Made by a program: the position numbers and the translations under genes | Notes under the pieces: generated by a model | What the model saw: the letters and a program-made list of their open reading frames with translations, nothing else | What the model was told of the DNA's origin: nothing | The model's database searches: none | Shown here: piece by piece, positions 40,556-50,200 of the stretch | How positions within the stretch are numbered: the stretch's first letter is position 1 | Layout of the letters: the number at the start of each line of letters is the position of its first letter | Assembly (NCBI RefSeq): GCF_014836495.1 | Contig: NZ_JACSQT010000002.1 | Span: forward strand, 434,001-498,000 | Length of the DNA: 64,000 nucleotides | Source: Cytobacillus stercorigallinarum | GTDB lineage: Bacteria > Bacillota > Bacilli > Bacillales > Cytobacillaceae | Direction: 5' to 3'

Positions 40556-41107
40556 CTACTTAATTAATCTAATATCCTCAATCGGCCAATAAATAATTCC
40601 AGCAGTTCCTAATACATCTTCCATAGGAACTGGGCCAATATGACGGCTATCTTTACTAAAACGGCGATTATCACCCATCACAAACAAATGGCCTTCAGGC
40701 ACTGTTTCTTGGCCGATTTTCTCTTCTAGAGTAAATGGCTCTGTTAATGGACCGTCAGCTACTTGTTGCTTATATTCGTCCAGATATGGCTCCTCATAAG
40801 GTTCCCCATTTACGTATAATGTATCATCCTTATATTCAATTTTGTCTCCAGGTAAACCAATGACCCTTTTAATATAATCTTTATTTTCTGGTGCATGAAA
40901 AACAATGATATCAAACCGATCAGGCTCTCCAATTTTATAACTGAATTTATTGACAATCATACGGTCTTGATCATGCAGTGTTGGCATCATTGATAATCCG
41001 TCTACCACTATCGGTGCAAAAAGAAAATATCTAATAATTGCTGCTAGCAAGACGGCGACAACTAATGCCTTTGTCCATTCCCATAATTCACTTTTCTTCT
41101 TAGCCAT
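40556..41107 (-). CDS. sipS: Type I signal peptidase
   Basis: Cleaves signal peptides from secreted proteins at the outer face of the membrane. A single N-terminal helix (about residues 12 to 31) is followed by the catalytic Ser39 in VDGLSMMPT and Lys80 in KDYIKRVIGLPGDK, then GDNRRFSKDSRHIG near residue 146. 183 aa. Many bacilli carry several sip genes, so sipS is a family label rather than proof of orthology. Monocistronic, with its own promoter and terminator. Confidence 0.92.
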   Translation of the reverse strand: MAKKKSELWEWTKALVVAVLLAAIIRYFLFAPIVVDGLSMMPTLHDQDRMIVNKFSYKIGEPDRFDIIVFHAPENKDYIKRVIGLPGDKIEYKDDTLYVNGEPYEEPYLDEYKQQVADGPLTEPFTLEEKIGQETVPEGHLFVMGDNRRFSKDSRHIGPVPMEDVLGTAGIIYWPIEDIRLIK

Positions 41108-41193
41108 CGTTTCCCCACCATTCTTTCTCTTTTAAAAGCATAGCCACTTATACAGTTTCGTTTTTATTCTCTCGATCATTGACATACTCTTAT

Positions 41194-41222
41194 TTTATAC
41201 ATAAAAGAAGTAGACGATGCAA
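41194..41222 (-). promoter_or_regulatory. Sigma-A promoter of the signal peptidase gene
   Basis: Minus strand TTGCAT (41217 to 41222), 17-base spacer, TATAAA (41194 to 41199), about 87 bases before the ATG. Confidence 0.6.
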
Positions 41223-41344
41223 CTATACAATGAACTATTGTTTGATTTAGTAGAATCAAACTGCTTCTTAACTTTACCAATACTGAAAAAACAGCTTATA
41301 AGTATGTTATTATCATATCAGAAATGAGAAATATGTATAGAAAA

Positions 41345-41368
41345 AGAGCTTGTAAAAATACAAGCTCT
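41345..41368 (-). terminator. Terminator after rplS
   Basis: Perfect 10-bp stem AGAGCTTGTA / TACAAGCTCT with a four-base loop, followed by TTTTT on the minus strand. Confidence 0.9.
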
Positions 41369-41428
41369 CCTTTCTTCATTTTAACTAAGGTAAAATAAGT
41401 TGAACTAATATACCTTTTGTTAAACGGA

Positions 41429-41773
41429 TTATCGAATTTCTTTAATACGAGCTTTTTTACCACGTAGGTTACGTAGGTAGTAAAGTTTCGCACGACGGAC
41501 TTTACCGCGACGAATTACTTCAAGCTTCGCAATTTTAGGTGTGTGTACAGGGAATGTACGCTCTACGCCTACACCGTAAGAAATCTTACGAACTGTGAAA
41601 GTTTCGCTAATTCCACCACCACGACGCTTAATCACAACTCCTTCGTATACTTGGATACGCTCACGAGTTCCCTCTACGATACTAACGTGTACACGTACAG
41701 TATCACCAGGACGGAATTCAGGTAGATCCGAACGAAGTTGTTCTTGAGTGATTTCTTGAATTAATTTATGCAT
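41429..41773 (-). CDS. rplS: 50S ribosomal protein L19
   Basis: L19 lies at the 30S-50S interface. The sequence contains [27 protein letters not shown] and [30 protein letters not shown] (near residue 50), and ends ARIKEIR. The ATG at 41773 (MHKLIQEI) lies nine bases after GGAGGAG; the TTG at 41782 is inside that spacing. About 114 aa. Confidence 0.97.
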   Translation of the reverse strand: MHKLIQEITQEQLRSDLPEFRPGDTVRVHVSIVEGTRERIQVYEGVVIKRRGGGISETFTVRKISYGVGVERTFPVHTPKIAKLEVIRRGKVRRAKLYYLRNLRGKKARIKEIR

Positions 41774-41878
41774 CGTTTTCAACTCCTCCCAAGACGCTCA
41801 TGCAAACCATTTGTGTTTCAGCGGAACATCGTTATCAGACAAAAGGCTTTTTAACAAGCCCAAGTCACAAAGATTATA
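41774..41878 (-). promoter_or_regulatory. Probable L19 leader and upstream -10 element
   Basis: A -10 TATAAT (41873 to 41878, minus strand) without a good -35 precedes a leader of about 95 bases. The leader contains a GGCTT...AAGCC hairpin and a segment CCGCTGAAACACAAATGG followed by TTTGCATGAGCG just before the binding site. This resembles the Firmicutes L19 autoregulatory leader as I remember it. Identity would need a covariance-model search. Confidence 0.45.
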
Positions 41879-41906
41879 ATACCATATCATACGGAGAACA
41901 TCAATG

Positions 41907-42644
41907 TTAAATCTGTTCTTTTTTTATTTCTTCTAACCAAGTCTTTTCTTGATCAGTCAAATCTATGTGTTCAAGTAAATCAGGGCGACGTTGATACGTT
42001 CGCTTTAACGATTCCCTCTGTCGCCATTGTTCAATATGAAGATGATTTCCTGAAGTTAATACGTCCGGGACTTTCAATCCTCGAAAATCAGCTGGTCGCG
42101 TATAATGAGGGTGTTCAAGCACCCCTGTACTAAAGGAATCTTTCATATGTGACTCTTGGTTTCCTAAAACATTAGGTAATAACCTTACCACACTGTCAAT
42201 GACAACCATAGCTCCTAATTCTCCACCTGTTAATACATAATCACCAATGGAAATTTCATCAGTTACAATATGTTCACGAATCCGTTCATCATAACCTTCA
42301 TAATGTCCACATATAAAAATAAGATGCTCACTTTCGGCAAGCTCTTCAGCCTTTTTCTGTGTATACCTTTCACCTTGAGGACATAGAAGAATAACGCGAG
42401 GATTGGTATCACTTTTACTCTTTATATCACTGACAGCATCAAAAATCGGCTGTGGTTTTAATACCATACCCGCTCCGCCACCATAGGGATAGTCATCGAC
42501 TGTTTGATGTTTATTATCCGAATATTGCCTAAAGTTTACTACATTATAGGATGCAGCACCTGCATCACTTGCTTTTTTTAAGATAGAGTGACCGAATACA
42601 CCTGTAAACATTTCTGGAAATAGAGATAGTACATCTATTTTCAT
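41907..42644 (-). CDS. trmD: tRNA m1G37 methyltransferase TrmD
   Basis: TrmD methylates G37 of tRNA to prevent frameshifting, using a knotted SPOUT fold. It begins [13 protein letters not shown], with [15 protein letters not shown] near residue 50, [12 protein letters not shown] near 110 and the knot region [19 protein letters not shown] near 130. 245 aa. The ATG overlaps the rimM stop (TAATG). Confidence 0.97.
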   Translation of the reverse strand: MKIDVLSLFPEMFTGVFGHSILKKASDAGAASYNVVNFRQYSDNKHQTVDDYPYGGGAGMVLKPQPIFDAVSDIKSKSDTNPRVILLCPQGERYTQKKAEELAESEHLIFICGHYEGYDERIREHIVTDEISIGDYVLTGGELGAMVVIDSVVRLLPNVLGNQESHMKDSFSTGVLEHPHYTRPADFRGLKVPDVLTSGNHLHIEQWRQRESLKRTYQRRPDLLEHIDLTDQEKTWLEEIKKEQI

Positions 42645-43159
42645 TATAATAGCCCTTCTAACAAATCGATCATAATCTTCTTATCGGTGATATTTACTTC
42701 CTTTACGACATCAGCGATATAAGGAATGAGGATTTCTTTTTTCTGCTTACCTTTAATCACCCAAACATCATTCGCACCTGGTGAAAGAATTTCTTTAATT
42801 TCGCCAAGCTCTTCGCCATCCATCGTATAGACTGTACATCCAATGATTTCGTGATAATAAAACTCGTCTTCTTCTAATTCACTCAATTGCGATTCATTTA
42901 CTTTTAAAATGCCACCTTTAAGCTGTTCAGCTTCTTGCATACCAAAGACCTCTTCAAAAGTAAGTAAATCAAAAGACTTATGTGTGCGGTGGGATGAGAC
43001 GGTTAATTCTCTCCCTTGTTTATTATCAGGCATAAATAAAGTCAATTTATTTCCTGGTGAATAGCGTTCTTCTGTAAAATCTGTTCGAGAAATGACGCGA
43101 ACTTCACCACGTACACCATGGGTATTTACAATTTTACCGACATTAAACCATGTTTCCAT
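42644..43159 (-). CDS. rimM: 16S rRNA processing protein RimM
   Basis: RimM assists 30S maturation at the S19 region. The N-terminal domain [19 protein letters not shown] is followed by the PRC-barrel domain (about residues 95 to 168) with [11 protein letters not shown] and VWVIKG. The preferred ATG at 43159 (METWFNVGK) is nine bases from AGAGGTG; ATG 43165 and GTG 43171 are in frame but too close to it. About 171 aa. Confidence 0.95.
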   Translation of the reverse strand: METWFNVGKIVNTHGVRGEVRVISRTDFTEERYSPGNKLTLFMPDNKQGRELTVSSHRTHKSFDLLTFEEVFGMQEAEQLKGGILKVNESQLSELEEDEFYYHEIIGCTVYTMDGEELGEIKEILSPGANDVWVIKGKQKKEILIPYIADVVKEVNITDKKIMIDLLEGLL

Positions 43160-43173
43160 TTTCATACTCACCT

Positions 43174-43560
43174 CTAGCGGATATCGTCAACTCGTCCATC
43201 TTTTATGATAATCGTTTTGCCTTTTTCGACCTCTTCCCAATTATCTCCCTTTTCGATGGTTATTAACGATTGAACTTCTTTTTCTTTTAATTCACTTCCA
43301 AGTGGAAGCATATGTAACTGCTCTATTTGAAAATCAAGTAATTTCATTTTTTCATTTCTTGATTCTATTTCTTTATCAAAAAAAGAGCGAAGATGGCCAG
43401 TTTGGGCCTTTTGATTCTTCTCCCATTTTTTCATTTCAAATTTAAATTGATCACATTCTTTTTGCAGTTGCTGTTTCTTCCATTCATAGTTATTTAATAA
43501 TTCCTGTTTACTCGTTTCAGTTAAAACTTGTTTCACAGTAACCGTTTGAATAATTTGCAA
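43174..43560 (-). CDS. ylqD: Coiled-coil protein YlqD
   Basis: A conserved Bacillaceae protein of unknown function, always near rimM. About 128 aa. A central coiled coil (about residues 12 to 70, with [19 protein letters not shown]) is followed by a short beta-rich tail ([17 protein letters not shown]). The start is a TTG at 43560, ten bases after GGAGG, giving [13 protein letters not shown] as in B. subtilis YlqD. Upstream open frame to 43596 has no support. Confidence 0.88.
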   Translation of the reverse strand: MQIIQTVTVKQVLTETSKQELLNNYEWKKQQLQKECDQFKFEMKKWEKNQKAQTGHLRSFFDKEIESRNEKMKLLDFQIEQLHMLPLGSELKEKEVQSLITIEKGDNWEEVEKGKTIIIKDGRVDDIR

Positions 43561-43612
43561 GATTAACCAGCCTCCATTCAATAATAGAATGTGCATATTT
43601 TTCTTAATGGTG

Positions 43613-43637
43613 AAAAAAGGAGGGTCTCCCCTCCTTT
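43613..43637 (-). terminator. Terminator between khpA and ylqD
   Basis: Perfect 9-bp stem AAAGGAGGG / CCCTCCTTT with loop TCTC (43616 to 43637), followed by TTTTTTC on the minus strand. It splits rpsP-khpA from ylqD-rimM-trmD. Confidence 0.85.
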
Positions 43638-43674
43638 CTCATTTTTGTTTATTCAGCTATATCGATAGGATCGA

Positions 43675-43905
43675 TTATTTAATTTCTAAGAAAATCTTTT
43701 TTTCTTGAGAAGTACCTGCTGCATAAACAACAGTTCTTATCGCCTTTGCAATGCGCCCTTGCTTCCCAATTACCTTCCCCATGTCATTCTTGTTGACAGA
43801 AAGCAAATAGGTCACCGCTCGTTTTTCTTCACGAATACTCACTTGAATATCTTCAGGAAAATCAACCAGGGGCTTCACAATTGTCTCGATAAGGTCCTTG
43901 ATCAT
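43675..43905 (-). CDS. khpA: KH-domain RNA-binding protein KhpA (YlqC)
   Basis: KhpA is a small single-KH protein that, with KhpB, binds RNA and affects cell size in Firmicutes. The 76-aa product has the KH GxxG loop in KVIGKQGRIAKAIRTVV (near residue 45). It follows rpsP by 11 bases and is followed by a strong terminator. Confidence 0.93.
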   Translation of the reverse strand: MIKDLIETIVKPLVDFPEDIQVSIREEKRAVTYLLSVNKNDMGKVIGKQGRIAKAIRTVVYAAGTSQEKKIFLEIK

Positions 43906-43916
43906 CAGTTAATCAC

Positions 43917-44267
<351 letters not shown>

Positions 44268-44285
44268 TTACATAGTATTTTTTTA

Positions 44286-45638
44286 TTAAAAAGGATTAAA
44301 AGGAAGCTTTAAACCGCCCTTTTTCTTCCCTTTTTGTTGCATTCCTGACATCTGTTTCATCATTTTTTTCATTTCTTCAAACTGCTTCAGTAAGCGATTG
44401 ACCTCAGGAACCGTTCTTCCACTACCTCTTGCAATTCGTTTTCTTCTACCTGCATTAATAATCTCAGGCTGACTTTTTTCTTCTTGTGTCATTGATTGAA
44501 TAATGGCTTCAACATGGGCAATTTGTTTATCATCAATTTTTAAGTTATTCAGCCCTTTTACCTTGTTTGCACCAGGCATCATCTTTAATAATTCATCGAG
44601 CGGACCCATCGTCTTCACTTGACCAAGTTGCTCGAGAAAATCATCAAGTGTGAACGAAGCCGTACGCATTTTCTTTTCTAGCTCTTTCGCTTTTTCCTCA
44701 TCTACATTGGCTTGCGCCTTTTCAATAAGTGAAAGCACATCTCCCATACCTAAAATTCTTTGGGCCATTCTTTCTGGATGAAAAGCTTCAATTGCATCTA
44801 ACTTCTCACCAAGACCAATAAATTTAATAGGTGTTTCGGTGACTGAGCGAATAGATAGTGCCGCTCCACCACGGGTATCACCATCTAACTTAGTTAATAC
44901 CACTCCAGTGAGGCCAAGCTGTTCGTTAAAGCTAGACGCTACATTGACTGCGTCTTGTCCCGTCATTGCATCTACTACAAGGAAGATTTCATCTGGGTTC
45001 GTTAAGTCTTTTACATCTTTAAGCTCATTCATCAGGGATTCATCGACATGTAAACGACCAGCTGTATCGATAAGCACATAATCATGATGGTCTTCCTTCG
45101 CTTTAGCGATAGCTTGTTTGGCAATTTCAACAGGACTAACTTGATCTCCTAAGGAAAACACAGGCATATTAATTTGCTTACCCAATGTCTCTAATTGCTT
45201 AATTGCCGCTGGTCGATAAATATCAGCTGCCACTAACATTGGATTACGGTTATATTTCTTCCTTAATAAGTTTGCAAGTTTTCCTGTCGTTGTCGTTTTA
45301 CCTGCCCCTTGTAATCCAACCATCATGATGACAGTTGGTGGACGATTGCTAACAGCGATTTTACTTTGCTCGCCGCCCATAAGCTCTGTTAATTCTTCTT
45401 TAACAATTTTGATGACTTGTTGCCCTGGAGTCAGACTTTTCATTACATCTTGTCCGACAGCACGTTCGCTTACCTTTTTGACGAATTGTTTAACTACTTT
45501 AAAGTTAACATCGGCTTCTAGTAACGCTAAGCGAACTTCACGCATCATTTCCTTTACATCCGCTTCACTTACTTTTCCTTTTCCACGGATTTTTTGAATT
45601 GTATTCTGCAGTCGGTCGGCTAAACCTTCAAATGCCAT
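44286..45638 (-). CDS. ffh: Signal recognition particle protein Ffh
   Basis: Ffh binds signal peptides and SRP RNA and docks to FtsY. In the NG domain are GLQGAGKTTTTGKLA near residue 107, DTAGRLHVDE near 190 and TKLDGDTRGG near 248. The Met-rich M domain (about 300 to 435) has IARGSGRTVPEVNRLLKQFEEMKKMMKQM (about 405 to 433). 450 aa. Follows ylxM by 12 bases. Confidence 0.97.
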   Translation of the reverse strand: MAFEGLADRLQNTIQKIRGKGKVSEADVKEMMREVRLALLEADVNFKVVKQFVKKVSERAVGQDVMKSLTPGQQVIKIVKEELTELMGGEQSKIAVSNRPPTVIMMVGLQGAGKTTTTGKLANLLRKKYNRNPMLVAADIYRPAAIKQLETLGKQINMPVFSLGDQVSPVEIAKQAIAKAKEDHHDYVLIDTAGRLHVDESLMNELKDVKDLTNPDEIFLVVDAMTGQDAVNVASSFNEQLGLTGVVLTKLDGDTRGGAALSIRSVTETPIKFIGLGEKLDAIEAFHPERMAQRILGMGDVLSLIEKAQANVDEEKAKELEKKMRTASFTLDDFLEQLGQVKTMGPLDELLKMMPGANKVKGLNNLKIDDKQIAHVEAIIQSMTQEEKSQPEIINAGRRKRIARGSGRTVPEVNRLLKQFEEMKKMMKQMSGMQQKGKKKGGLKLPFNPF

Positions 45639-45650
45639 GCACGCCGCCTC

Positions 45651-45980
45651 CTAATCTAATTTCTCAAGCTCTTCCAGCAAAGCTGCATATTGCTCTTTTG
45701 AGCTTTCTGGTTGAAAATTACTCTTTAATTTTGCAATAATTTTAGCGCGCTCTTGAAATTTATGAAACAATAATAACTTTTCTTCGTATTCCTCAAGCAT
45801 CGCTTCTGTTCGCTTTATGTTATCATAAACTGCCTGACGGCTCACGTGATACTCTTCTGCAATTTCACCTAAGGAGTAGTCATCAAGATAATAAAGGGAC
45901 ATATAGCTGCTTTGTTTTGGTGTTAACAACGATTGATAGAAATCATATAAATAATTCATTCTCGTTGTTTTTTCAAGCAT
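45651..45980 (-). CDS. ylxM: SRP-associated regulator YlxM
   Basis: YlxM is a 109-aa helix-turn-helix protein of the sigma-70 region-4 type, reported in streptococci to associate with SRP components. [40 protein letters not shown] (about residues 18 to 57) forms the HTH. AAGGGGG lies seven bases before the ATG. It leads a ylxM-ffh operon with its own sigma-A promoter. Confidence 0.93.
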   Translation of the reverse strand: MLEKTTRMNYLYDFYQSLLTPKQSSYMSLYYLDDYSLGEIAEEYHVSRQAVYDNIKRTEAMLEEYEEKLLLFHKFQERAKIIAKLKSNFQPESSKEQYAALLEELEKLD

Positions 45981-46008
45981 CTCTAAACCCCCTTGTTAAG
46001 TGAAAAGC

Positions 46009-46050
46009 CTTTACAATGTAAAGTTTACCTATCACACACTAAATTGTCAA
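46009..46050 (-). promoter_or_regulatory. Sigma-A promoter of ylxM-ffh with overlapping palindrome
   Basis: Minus strand TTGACA (46045 to 46050), 17-base spacer, TAAACT (46022 to 46027). A perfect 7-1-7 palindrome CTTTACA-T-TGTAAAG (46009 to 46023) overlaps the -10 edge and expected start site, so it could be an operator. The binding protein is unknown. Confidence 0.65.
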
Positions 46051-46153
46051 GCATAGACTGACTTTTAAGAAAGACAACTTACTACGCTCAAATTGAAGAA
46101 ATCAAATTAGTAGACAAGCTTCTGTCAATTTCAAGACAAGATGACATTAAATA

Positions 46154-46181
46154 AAGCTCATTGCTTTTTAGCAATGAGCTT
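46154..46181 (-). terminator. Terminator after ftsY
   Basis: Perfect 12-bp stem AAGCTCATTGCT / AGCAATGAGCTT with a four-base loop just after the ftsY stop; tail TATTTAA. Confidence 0.8.
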
Positions 46182-46186
46182 GTTTC

Positions 46187-47173
46187 TTAATCTTCTGCTT
46201 CAACCATTTCAGCAAATAATCCATACACGTATTGTTCGGCATTGAATGTTTGTAAATCATCCATTTTCTCACCTAAACCAACTAATTTTACTGGGATTTC
46301 CAACTCATTACGAATGGCCAAGACGATGCCACCTTTAGCTGTTCCGTCTAATTTCGTTAAAACAATACCTGTTACATTTGTCGCTTCTTTAAACGTTTTC
46401 GCTTGGACCATTGCGTTTTGCCCCGTTGTCGCATCTAAAGCTAAAAGTACTTCATGAGGCGCACCTGGCACTTCCCGTTCAATGACACGTTTTACTTTTT
46501 CAAGTTCTTTCATTAAATTCACTTTATTTTGCAGACGACCAGCGGTATCACAAATAAGCACATCTGCTTTTCTTGACTTTGCTGCCTGAACAGCATCAAA
46601 CATCACGGCAGCAGGGTCAGAACCTGCCCCTTGCTTAATTACTTCAACACCGACTCTATCGCCCCATACTTCAAGTTGTTCAATTGCCCCCGCACGGAAC
46701 GTATCCCCCGCAGCTAACATGACCTTTTTTCCTTCACCTTTGAGCTTATGAGCAAGCTTTCCTATTGTCGTTGTTTTTCCCACACCATTGACGCCGACAA
46801 ACAACATAACCGTTAGACCATCTTCTTGAATATTTAAATCACTAGAGGATTCGCCTGCTCTTTCATAAATATCAATTAATTTTTCAGAAATAACTGCATG
46901 GACCTCTTTTGGATCTTGAATATTTTTTCTTTTCACTTCCATCTTTAATTCTTCTACTAATGTCATGACAGTATCAAAACCAACATCTGCTTGGATAAGA
47001 ATTTCCTCTAATTCTTCAAAGAAATCTTCATCCACTTTCCGATACCTTGCAACTAAATCATTAACTTTGCCAGAGAAATTATCTCTTGTCTTTGATAATC
47101 CGTCTTTAAATTTCTCTGTTACAGTATCCGTTTGTGAAGTGATTTTTTCTTTCAACCTCTTAAAAAAACTCAT
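46187..47173 (-). CDS. ftsY: SRP receptor FtsY
   Basis: FtsY is the membrane-associated GTPase receptor of SRP. Short N-terminal region, then the NG domain with VGVNGVGKTTTIGKLA near residue 128, DTAGRLQNK near 210 and TKLDGTAKGG near 270. 328 aa. Acidic A-domain is minimal, as in other Bacillus FtsY. Last gene of rnc-smc-ftsY. Confidence 0.97.
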   Translation of the reverse strand: MSFFKRLKEKITSQTDTVTEKFKDGLSKTRDNFSGKVNDLVARYRKVDEDFFEELEEILIQADVGFDTVMTLVEELKMEVKRKNIQDPKEVHAVISEKLIDIYERAGESSSDLNIQEDGLTVMLFVGVNGVGKTTTIGKLAHKLKGEGKKVMLAAGDTFRAGAIEQLEVWGDRVGVEVIKQGAGSDPAAVMFDAVQAAKSRKADVLICDTAGRLQNKVNLMKELEKVKRVIEREVPGAPHEVLLALDATTGQNAMVQAKTFKEATNVTGIVLTKLDGTAKGGIVLAIRNELEIPVKLVGLGEKMDDLQTFNAEQYVYGLFAEMVEAED

Positions 47174-47220
47174 TTTCTTATCTCCAATCTGCTAATAATT
47201 ACTTTCCAATATGTATGGAT

Positions 47221-47251
47221 AAGCCCCACTAACGAATGACTAATGGGACTT
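47221..47251 (-). terminator. Hairpin between smc and ftsY
   Basis: A 12-bp stem (47221 to 47232 with 47240 to 47251) including three G-U pairs when read as minus-strand RNA. No T-run follows, so it may be a processing or attenuation structure rather than a true terminator. Confidence 0.35.
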
Positions 47252-47258
47252 ATCTAAG

Positions 47259-50200
47259 TTAATTCATCGCCATCTCTTTTGTTTCTTCAAGCCTTACAGA
47301 TACCATTTTTGAAACGCCTGATTCTTGCATCGTAACACCATACAATACATCCGCTTCCTCCATTGTTCCTTTTCTGTGTGTAATCACAATGAACTGTGTT
47401 TCATGGCTATAGTTCCTTAAATATTTCGCATAGCGGTGCACATTTGCTTCATCTAACGCTGCCTCTACTTCATCCAAAATACAGAATGGGACAGGTCGCA
47501 CTTTTAATATAGAAAATAATAGCGCAATCGCAGTTAAAGCTCTTTCTCCACCAGATAATAGCCCTAGGTTTTGTAACTTCTTACCTGGTGGTTGTGCTAC
47601 AATCTCAATACCCGTATTTAATAAGTCCTCTGGATTTGTAAACTTAAGATCTGCTCGCCCTCCACCAAATAATGATTGAAAAACAGATTCAAAATGGAAA
47701 CGGATTCCTTCAAATGTTTCTTGAAATCTCCTTTTCATTTCCACATCCATTTCGTCAATTACTTGGAAAAGCGTGTCTTTTGCAGCTAGTAAATCGTTCT
47801 GCTGTTCTAATAAAAACTCGTAACGTTCTGATACACGTTCATATTCATCAATGGCACCTAAATTAACCGTGCCAAGTTCATCTATTGCCAATTTGATTAA
47901 CTTTACCTTTTTGCGGGCATCCTCCACATCGATACTTAGTGGGAACGACTCTTTCGCTGCTTCATATGAGAGCATATACTCTTCACGCAAATGCGTTAAC
48001 CGGGTCTCTAACTCGACGTCTAAACGATTAATTTTTACTTCGAGGTCTTTTAATCCTTCTACTCTTCCTTTATGAAGACGTTTTAACTCTTTTAACTCCA
48101 CTTCGATATCTTCAAGTACTGTTTGCAATGAAAATCTTTCTTCTCTTCGTTTAGCGATGAGTTCAATCGTTTGCTTCTTATCTTCACGCTTTCTCATTGC
48201 TTCTTCTTCGAGATGTTGTTCTCCTGAGGAATTATTCGTCATTTCTGATGATAATAACTGCAAATCATCTATAACCAGTTGCAATTTCTCTTCTGTGTCT
48301 GCTTTTTCTGAGACGATGGAACGCAATCGATCTTGTGCAGATTTTAGTTGCTCACTTTTAGAAGCAAATTGCACCTTTAATTCGTTTATTTCTTCTTGTA
48401 AACTTTCTTTTGACGTTTGTTGTACATTTTTTAATTGCGTTAATTCTTTAATTTGGTTATCTAATGAGATGATTTCTTCAGCATAATTTCGCAGTATTTC
48501 CGTTAATTCTTTTTCTCGATTCACGAAGCGGTTTTTCTCTTCAACAAATTGCGCCTTATCTAGGTCATATAAAGAAAGACGATCATTTACTCTCTTCTCT
48601 TCATACTCCAAATCTTTAAGGAGACTAAGGCGGCTTTGCTCTTGTTCGCGTAATTGTTCACCTTTTTGTTTGAGCGTTTCTAATAGATGCTCAGCATCTT
48701 TGAACTGTTGCTTCATTTTCTTCACACGTGCTTCAAGCTCTTTTGTTTGCAGATCCATATGTGTGATTTTATCGTTCAAATCATCTAGCTCATTTTTTCT
48801 ACTTAATATCGATGACTTGTTTTGTTTAACCGCTCCGCCTGTCATTGAACCACCAGGATTAACGATATCACCATCTAGTGTGACTATTCGCACGCGATAT
48901 CCTAATAACTTGGCTAATGTATTAGCTCCTTTTAAATCGCTAGCAATTATTACGTTGCCTAGTAAGCTTTCAATAGCAGAAGCATATTTCGAATCATATT
49001 GTAGTAAAGAAGCCGCCGTCCCTATGTACGCTTCGTGTTCTTTCACTATTTTTAATTGTGCTTCATTCAATGATTTCTTTTTTAACACATCAAGTGGCAA
49101 GAAAGTCGCTCTCCCGTAGGATTGACTCTTTAAATATTGAATCGCCTTTCGTCCATCAGATTCTGTCTGCACAACAATATGCTGCATTGCCGCACCTAAC
49201 GCAACTTCCATTGCAGTTTGATATTCTTTAGGAACTTCAATTAACTCCGCCACTGCTCCTTCAATACCACTCAGGCGGTTGTTTCTTTCTTTCAGTACTT
49301 CTTTCACACCTTGGAAAAACCCAGAATAATCTTCTTTCAACTCTTCCAACATTTCTTTTCTAGATTGTGCTTGTTGAAGAAATTGGATAGCTTGATAATA
49401 TTTCTTTTCGTCCTTTTCATATGTTTGTTGCAATACTTCATATTCTTTTTGCTTTTGCCTATATTGATGGATATGGTTGTCTAATTGTGTTTTAATCGCG
49501 TCATGATCATGCAATAACTCCGCTTTACGCTCGAGTAATGCTTCTCTTTCCTCAATATATCGACTATTATCACCGATCAACTTTTCTTCACGAGTCGCTT
49601 GTTGCGTAAGTTGTTTTTGCAACATTTGCTGTTCATTCTTTGCTGCTGCTTCAGTATTTAAAAGGTCGATATACTCACTTTTTAAGTTCTCAATTTGTTC
49701 ATCAATATCAACGCTATATAACTTCAACTGCTCTAACTTTTCAGCTAGGTGTTTTTCATAAGTAGCAGCATCAGACTTTAAAGTAAGTGTTGATTGTTCT
49801 TGTTCTCGTTTTATCTTCTTAAGTTCCTCTACACGTAAGGTAAGTTCTTCTTTGCTTTTTTGTAGTTGTTCTTTATTTTGTGAAGCATTTTTCTTTCTTT
49901 CCTTGAGTACTTCTTTACGACCTTCAAGTTTTTCTAATGCTTCACTGGCATGTAGGAGCACTTCTTGTAATTCATTGACTGATTCATCCAATGCGACTGT
50001 GCGGTCTCTCACATCAGCAATTTTCGCTTCCTTCATTTGTACCTCTGTTGAAAGGGCCATTTCTTGCTGTTGCTGTTGATCAAAATCATTCGAGTGTTGC
50101 TCCCATTTTTTATGCAAATCCTCTATTTCATAAACGGTTAAACCGACTTCGAACTGTTCAAGTTCCTCTTTTTGTTGTAAATAATCTTTGGCAATAGAAG

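Larger units (their letters stand above)
41108..41428. other. Gap between rplS and the signal peptidase gene
   Basis: 321 bases containing the rplS terminator (41345 to 41368), an 8-bp perfect hairpin GTTTGATT / AATCAAAC (41240 to 41261) without a T-run, and the sip promoter (41194 to 41222). A 65-codon frame at 41296 to 41493 overlaps rplS and is not called. Confidence 0.6.

Noticed and set aside
41296-41493. 65-codon frame overlapping the end of rplS
   Set aside because: Runs through the rplS coding end and its terminator in a different frame; no support.
48670-49119. 149-codon plus-strand frame opposite smc
   Set aside because: Shadow of the Smc hinge and coiled-coil region; Ser/Phe-rich composition typical of antisense frames.
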